32,707 nucleotides of DNA from contig CABJBO010000025.1 of NCBI GenBank assembly GCA_902363875.1, positions 1 through 32,707 on the forward strand, read 5' to 3'. Shown here one piece after another: positions 30,407 to 32,707 of this stretch. How positions within the stretch are numbered: position 1 is the stretch's first letter; each line of letters begins with the position of its first letter. The DNA is from Coriobacteriaceae bacterium. Lineage in GTDB: Bacteria; Actinomycetota; Coriobacteriia; Coriobacteriales; Coriobacteriaceae. Under the pieces are notes generated by a model that made no database searches, was not told the origin of the DNA, and worked only from the letters and a program-made list of their open reading frames with translations. Made by a program: the position numbers and the translations under genes.

Positions 30407-31161
30407 TGCGCGCCGGGGATTTTGTCGGCGCCAAGATCTATCGCAAGCCTACCGAGGACAAGCGCACCAAAAAGGACGGCACGCCGCGCAGCCCTAAAAA
30501 GCTCGGAAAGATTCACTTTCCGGTCTTTACCCCGGGCGGTACGCGCGTGGTCGGCTTTATGGTCCGCCAGTCCGATATCGCGGGCATGATCGAGCGTCCC
30601 GATCGATTCGTAGCGCTCGACGCCATTGGTGTCTACGAGGGCGCCATTGCGGTCGATGACGTCAAGGACACGTACGATGCCGCCGCCGCCAAGCGCCTCG
30701 ACATCAACCTGGACGATTGCATCATCTGGGTCGGTATGGACGTGCGCACGGAATCGGGCGACGTCGTGGGCTATTGCTCGGACGTTGAGTTCAAGCCGCG
30801 TTCGGGCATCGTGCAGGCATTCTATGTGACCGCCGGTGCTGCTTCGAGTGTTTTGGTTGGTGACACGCAGGTGCCGCCGACGATGCTACGCGGCTACGAG
30901 AACGGCGCGATGGTCGTCTCGGACGAGGTCAAGTCGCTTGGGTATTCGGGCGGCGCGGTCGCCAAGGCTGCCGAGGCCAGTGTCGTGGTGGGCGATAAGG
31001 TCAAGAAGGGCGCCAAGGTGCTCGATGACAAGGGATCGGTTGCCGTGGACAAGGGCAGTCGCGCACTGGGCAAGCAGCTCGGCAAGACGCGCGGCATGTT
31101 CAAGGCCTTTAAGGACGAATACCAAAAGGCGAGCGGAGGCTCGTCAAAAGCTACAAAATAG
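30406..31161 (+). CDS. PRC-barrel domain protein
   Basis: 251 aa, ATG at 30406 sharing one base with the YtxH stop; no separate ribosome site, so coupled translation is likely. PRC-barrel-like halves are at about 30-90 (FTPGGTRVVGFMVRQ) and 100-165 (GMDVRTESGDVVGYCSDVEFKPRSGIVQAFYV). A basic, Lys/Gly/Ala-rich tail (about 190-251) contains repeated (V/K)DKG-type segments. PRC-barrels act in RNA processing and as scaffolds; the role here is unknown. Pairing with a YtxH protein suggests a membrane-linked function. Confidence 0.82.
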   Translation: MRAGDFVGAKIYRKPTEDKRTKKDGTPRSPKKLGKIHFPVFTPGGTRVVGFMVRQSDIAGMIERPDRFVALDAIGVYEGAIAVDDVKDTYDAAAAKRLDINLDDCIIWVGMDVRTESGDVVGYCSDVEFKPRSGIVQAFYVTAGAASSVLVGDTQVPPTMLRGYENGAMVVSDEVKSLGYSGGAVAKAAEASVVVGDKVKKGAKVLDDKGSVAVDKGSRALGKQLGKTRGMFKAFKDEYQKASGGSSKATK

Positions 31162-31182
31162 CGACGTACCAAATGATGGGAG

Positions 31183-31212
31183 GCAAGCCGGAGACCTGTT
31201 GCTCCGGCTTGC
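31183..31212 (+). terminator. Terminator after the PRC-barrel gene
   Basis: A perfect 11-bp stem GCAAGCCGGAG/CTCCGGCTTGC (31183-31193, 31202-31212) with an 8-base loop. It is followed only by TGTGTTT, so termination may be incomplete and reach the next gene 22 bp on. Confidence 0.7.
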
Positions 31213-31233
31213 TGTGTTTATGGGGGAGGGCAC

Positions 31234-32640
31234 ATGCGCCAAAACGGATCCAACTTAAACGGGCGTTCGGGTGCGCGTCCGACGGCGCGCCGCGACCTGG
31301 GGCAGCTGCCCAGCGGTCAGCGCCGTCGCCGCCGTAAGCCCGGCGCGATGTACCTCAACCATAGCCGCGGGTTTAGCGACCGCAGCGCGCGCATCGGCAA
31401 CGGGCGCTCGCCGCGCCGACCGTCCCGTCTGCCCTATGCGCTCATTGCCGTGGGCTGTGCGCTCGTGCTGTTTATCGCTGCCGTCGTGGGCTACGTCAAC
31501 CGCAGCGTGGACGTGGAACTTAACGGGCAAAAGACCGCGGTGCGCGTGGGCTCTACGCTGCAGAATCTCATCGACGACCAGGAGTTGACCGATACCTACG
31601 ACGCAGGCGACCTGCTGGCCGTCGATGACAGCGTGCTCAAGCGCCATGGCGGCGAAAAGCTGTCGGTTAAGGTGGACGGCAAGCGCATAAAACAGGGCAA
31701 ATGGGATAGCCGCGAACTTGAGGGCGGCGAGAAGGTGACGGTCAAGGATGGCCGTAACACCTACGAGAAGCACGAGGTTCAGGCTACGGTTATCGAGCCC
31801 AAGCTCAAGGTCGAGGGCACGGGCGCTATCGAGTATGTGCAGACATGGGGTGTCCAGGGCCGCTCCGAGGTGTGGGTTGGTGAGCAGTCGGGCAAGACGC
31901 AGGACCGCGGCGAGGTTGTGCCCGCTACCGATTGCGTCGTTGCGTGCGCCAGCGTGGCGCCCAAGGGTAACGAAAAGTACGTTGCGCTGACGTTTGACGA
32001 GGGCCCGAGTGGCGCGACCAAGCAGATCTTGCAGGTGCTCAAGGAGAAAGGCGTCACCGCGACGTTCTTCCTGTCGGGCGATGCGGTCGAGGCCTCGTCC
32101 GCCACGGCCAAGGCGATTGTCGATGCCGGGTGCGAGATCGGATCCAACAGCTACAGCGACGATTCGCTCAAGGGTCAGGACCGTGAGGCGGTACGCGAGC
32201 AGATCGCGAAAGGCACCGATGCGATTAAGTCGGCGACCGGCGTGAAGACGATGCTGCTGCGTGCCCCCTACGCTGCCTTTGACGAGCAAAACTGGATTGA
32301 TGCGATGGACCTGGTCTCCGCCGTGGTCTCGTGGAATATTGACTCGGGCGACTGGCTGCTCAACGGTGCCGACGAGCAGGTCTCGACGGTGCTCGATTCG
32401 GTGACGCCGGGCAATATCGTGCTGCTCACCGATAGAGACGAATGCGCCGAGCAGACGCTTGAGGCACTGCCGCAGATCATCGACGGCCTTGCCGCCGACG
32501 GCTACAAGATCGTGACGCTCAGCGACCTGGTCAAGACGGACACGTCGCTGAGCAAAAAGCTCACCTCGCTGACGAAGGCCACCATGCCCAAGGACGCCGT
32601 GTTCCCCCAACTTGCCGAGGACAACGACACCACAGAGTAG
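31234..32640 (+). CDS. Polysaccharide-deacetylase-fold protein lacking metal-binding histidines
   Basis: 468 aa, ATG at 31234, four bases after GGGGGAGG. Basic cytoplasmic N-terminus (1-65), one membrane helix (about 68-90), a DUF348-like beta-grasp part (about 92-155), a linker and a NodB-homology domain (about 245-440). Motif 1 is TFDEGPS (253-259) in place of TFDDGP. Motif 2, normally HSxxH or HTxxH, is N305-S-Y-S-D309, so both His ligands are lost. Motif 3 RAPY and motif 4 DSGDW are kept. Motif 5, normally LLHD, is LLTD with Thr399. The fold is clear, but hydrolysis of N-acetyl groups by the usual metal mechanism is unlikely. It may bind peptidoglycan or act as a scaffold outside the membrane. 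Confidence 0.9.
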   Translation: MRQNGSNLNGRSGARPTARRDLGQLPSGQRRRRRKPGAMYLNHSRGFSDRSARIGNGRSPRRPSRLPYALIAVGCALVLFIAAVVGYVNRSVDVELNGQKTAVRVGSTLQNLIDDQELTDTYDAGDLLAVDDSVLKRHGGEKLSVKVDGKRIKQGKWDSRELEGGEKVTVKDGRNTYEKHEVQATVIEPKLKVEGTGAIEYVQTWGVQGRSEVWVGEQSGKTQDRGEVVPATDCVVACASVAPKGNEKYVALTFDEGPSGATKQILQVLKEKGVTATFFLSGDAVEASSATAKAIVDAGCEIGSNSYSDDSLKGQDREAVREQIAKGTDAIKSATGVKTMLLRAPYAAFDEQNWIDAMDLVSAVVSWNIDSGDWLLNGADEQVSTVLDSVTPGNIVLLTDRDECAEQTLEALPQIIDGLAADGYKIVTLSDLVKTDTSLSKKLTSLTKATMPKDAVFPQLAEDNDTTE

Positions 32641-32667
32641 TTATTGGGTAGTCATTTAAGAACGTCC
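32641..32667 (-). repeat. Fragment of the GGGGACAG-family repeat
   Basis: GTCATTTAAGAACGTCC (32651-32667) is close to the reverse complement of 24171-24187. It starts right behind the stop codon, like the other copies. The remaining 40 bases to the window end show nothing recognisable. Confidence 0.5.
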
Positions 32668-32707
32668 ATTACAGTCGAAATTGTCAGCCCGGGCCCGTCT
32701 CGAGCTA

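Overview
The window reads as a high-GC Gram-positive anaerobe of the class Coriobacteriia, most likely a Collinsella-like gut bacterium. This is inferred from the gene set (a six-subunit-type Ech hydrogenase, a flavin/Fe-S enoate-reductase-like enzyme, a NarL-type two-component system beside ABC exporters), from tight gene spacing with TAATG and ATGA overlaps, and from AGGAGG ribosome sites. No rRNA or other species marker is present, so the genus is only a suggestion.

Region 1 (1-3326) is the right end of an integrative element. A tyrosine recombinase (1936-3144, minus) lies just inside a 39-bp remnant of the 3' half of a tRNA, probably initiator tRNA-fMet. The tRNA's old terminator follows outside the element. 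Inside are a small XRE repressor and a divergent membrane-anchored, zinc-ribbon surface protein. Their two promoters overlap at the -35 boxes inside a 15-bp tandem repeat. The left end of the element lies outside the window.

Region 2 (3327-8725) holds an AlbA_2/ATPase-domain regulator bracketed by six copies of an ~80-bp palindromic repeat, two before and four after. It continues with a 676-aa old-yellow-enzyme/dienoyl-CoA-reductase-type flavoenzyme and a stand-alone HTH protein resembling the first ORF of an IS3-type transposon.

Region 3 (8978-14691) is a compact Ech-type [NiFe] hydrogenase operon. A fused NuoL-like plus NuoH-like membrane protein (EchA-EchB) is followed by EchC, EchD, EchE and EchF. 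All Ni-binding and Fe-S cysteines are present, so a ferredoxin-linked, ion-pumping H2-evolving complex is expected. No maturation genes are in the window. A gene-free stretch follows (14692-15215) with three long, mutually interleaved inverted repeats.

Region 4 (15216-24164) is an export and signalling block. It has a NarL-type response regulator and histidine kinase (minus), a divergent ABC-2 exporter (ATPase plus two permeases), and a separate MacB/FtsX-type ABC pair. A hairpin repeat family with a GGGGACAG core sits directly behind several stop codons here and further on.

Region 5 (24295-32707) contains a DUF362 double-[4Fe-4S] protein, a convergent membrane-anchored alpha/beta hydrolase, a hemolysin-III-type membrane protein and a CNNM/CorC-type transporter. 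These are followed by a small protein resembling the N-terminal domain of cyanophycin synthetase, a YtxH protein, a PRC-barrel protein and a polysaccharide-deacetylase-fold protein whose metal-binding histidines are gone.
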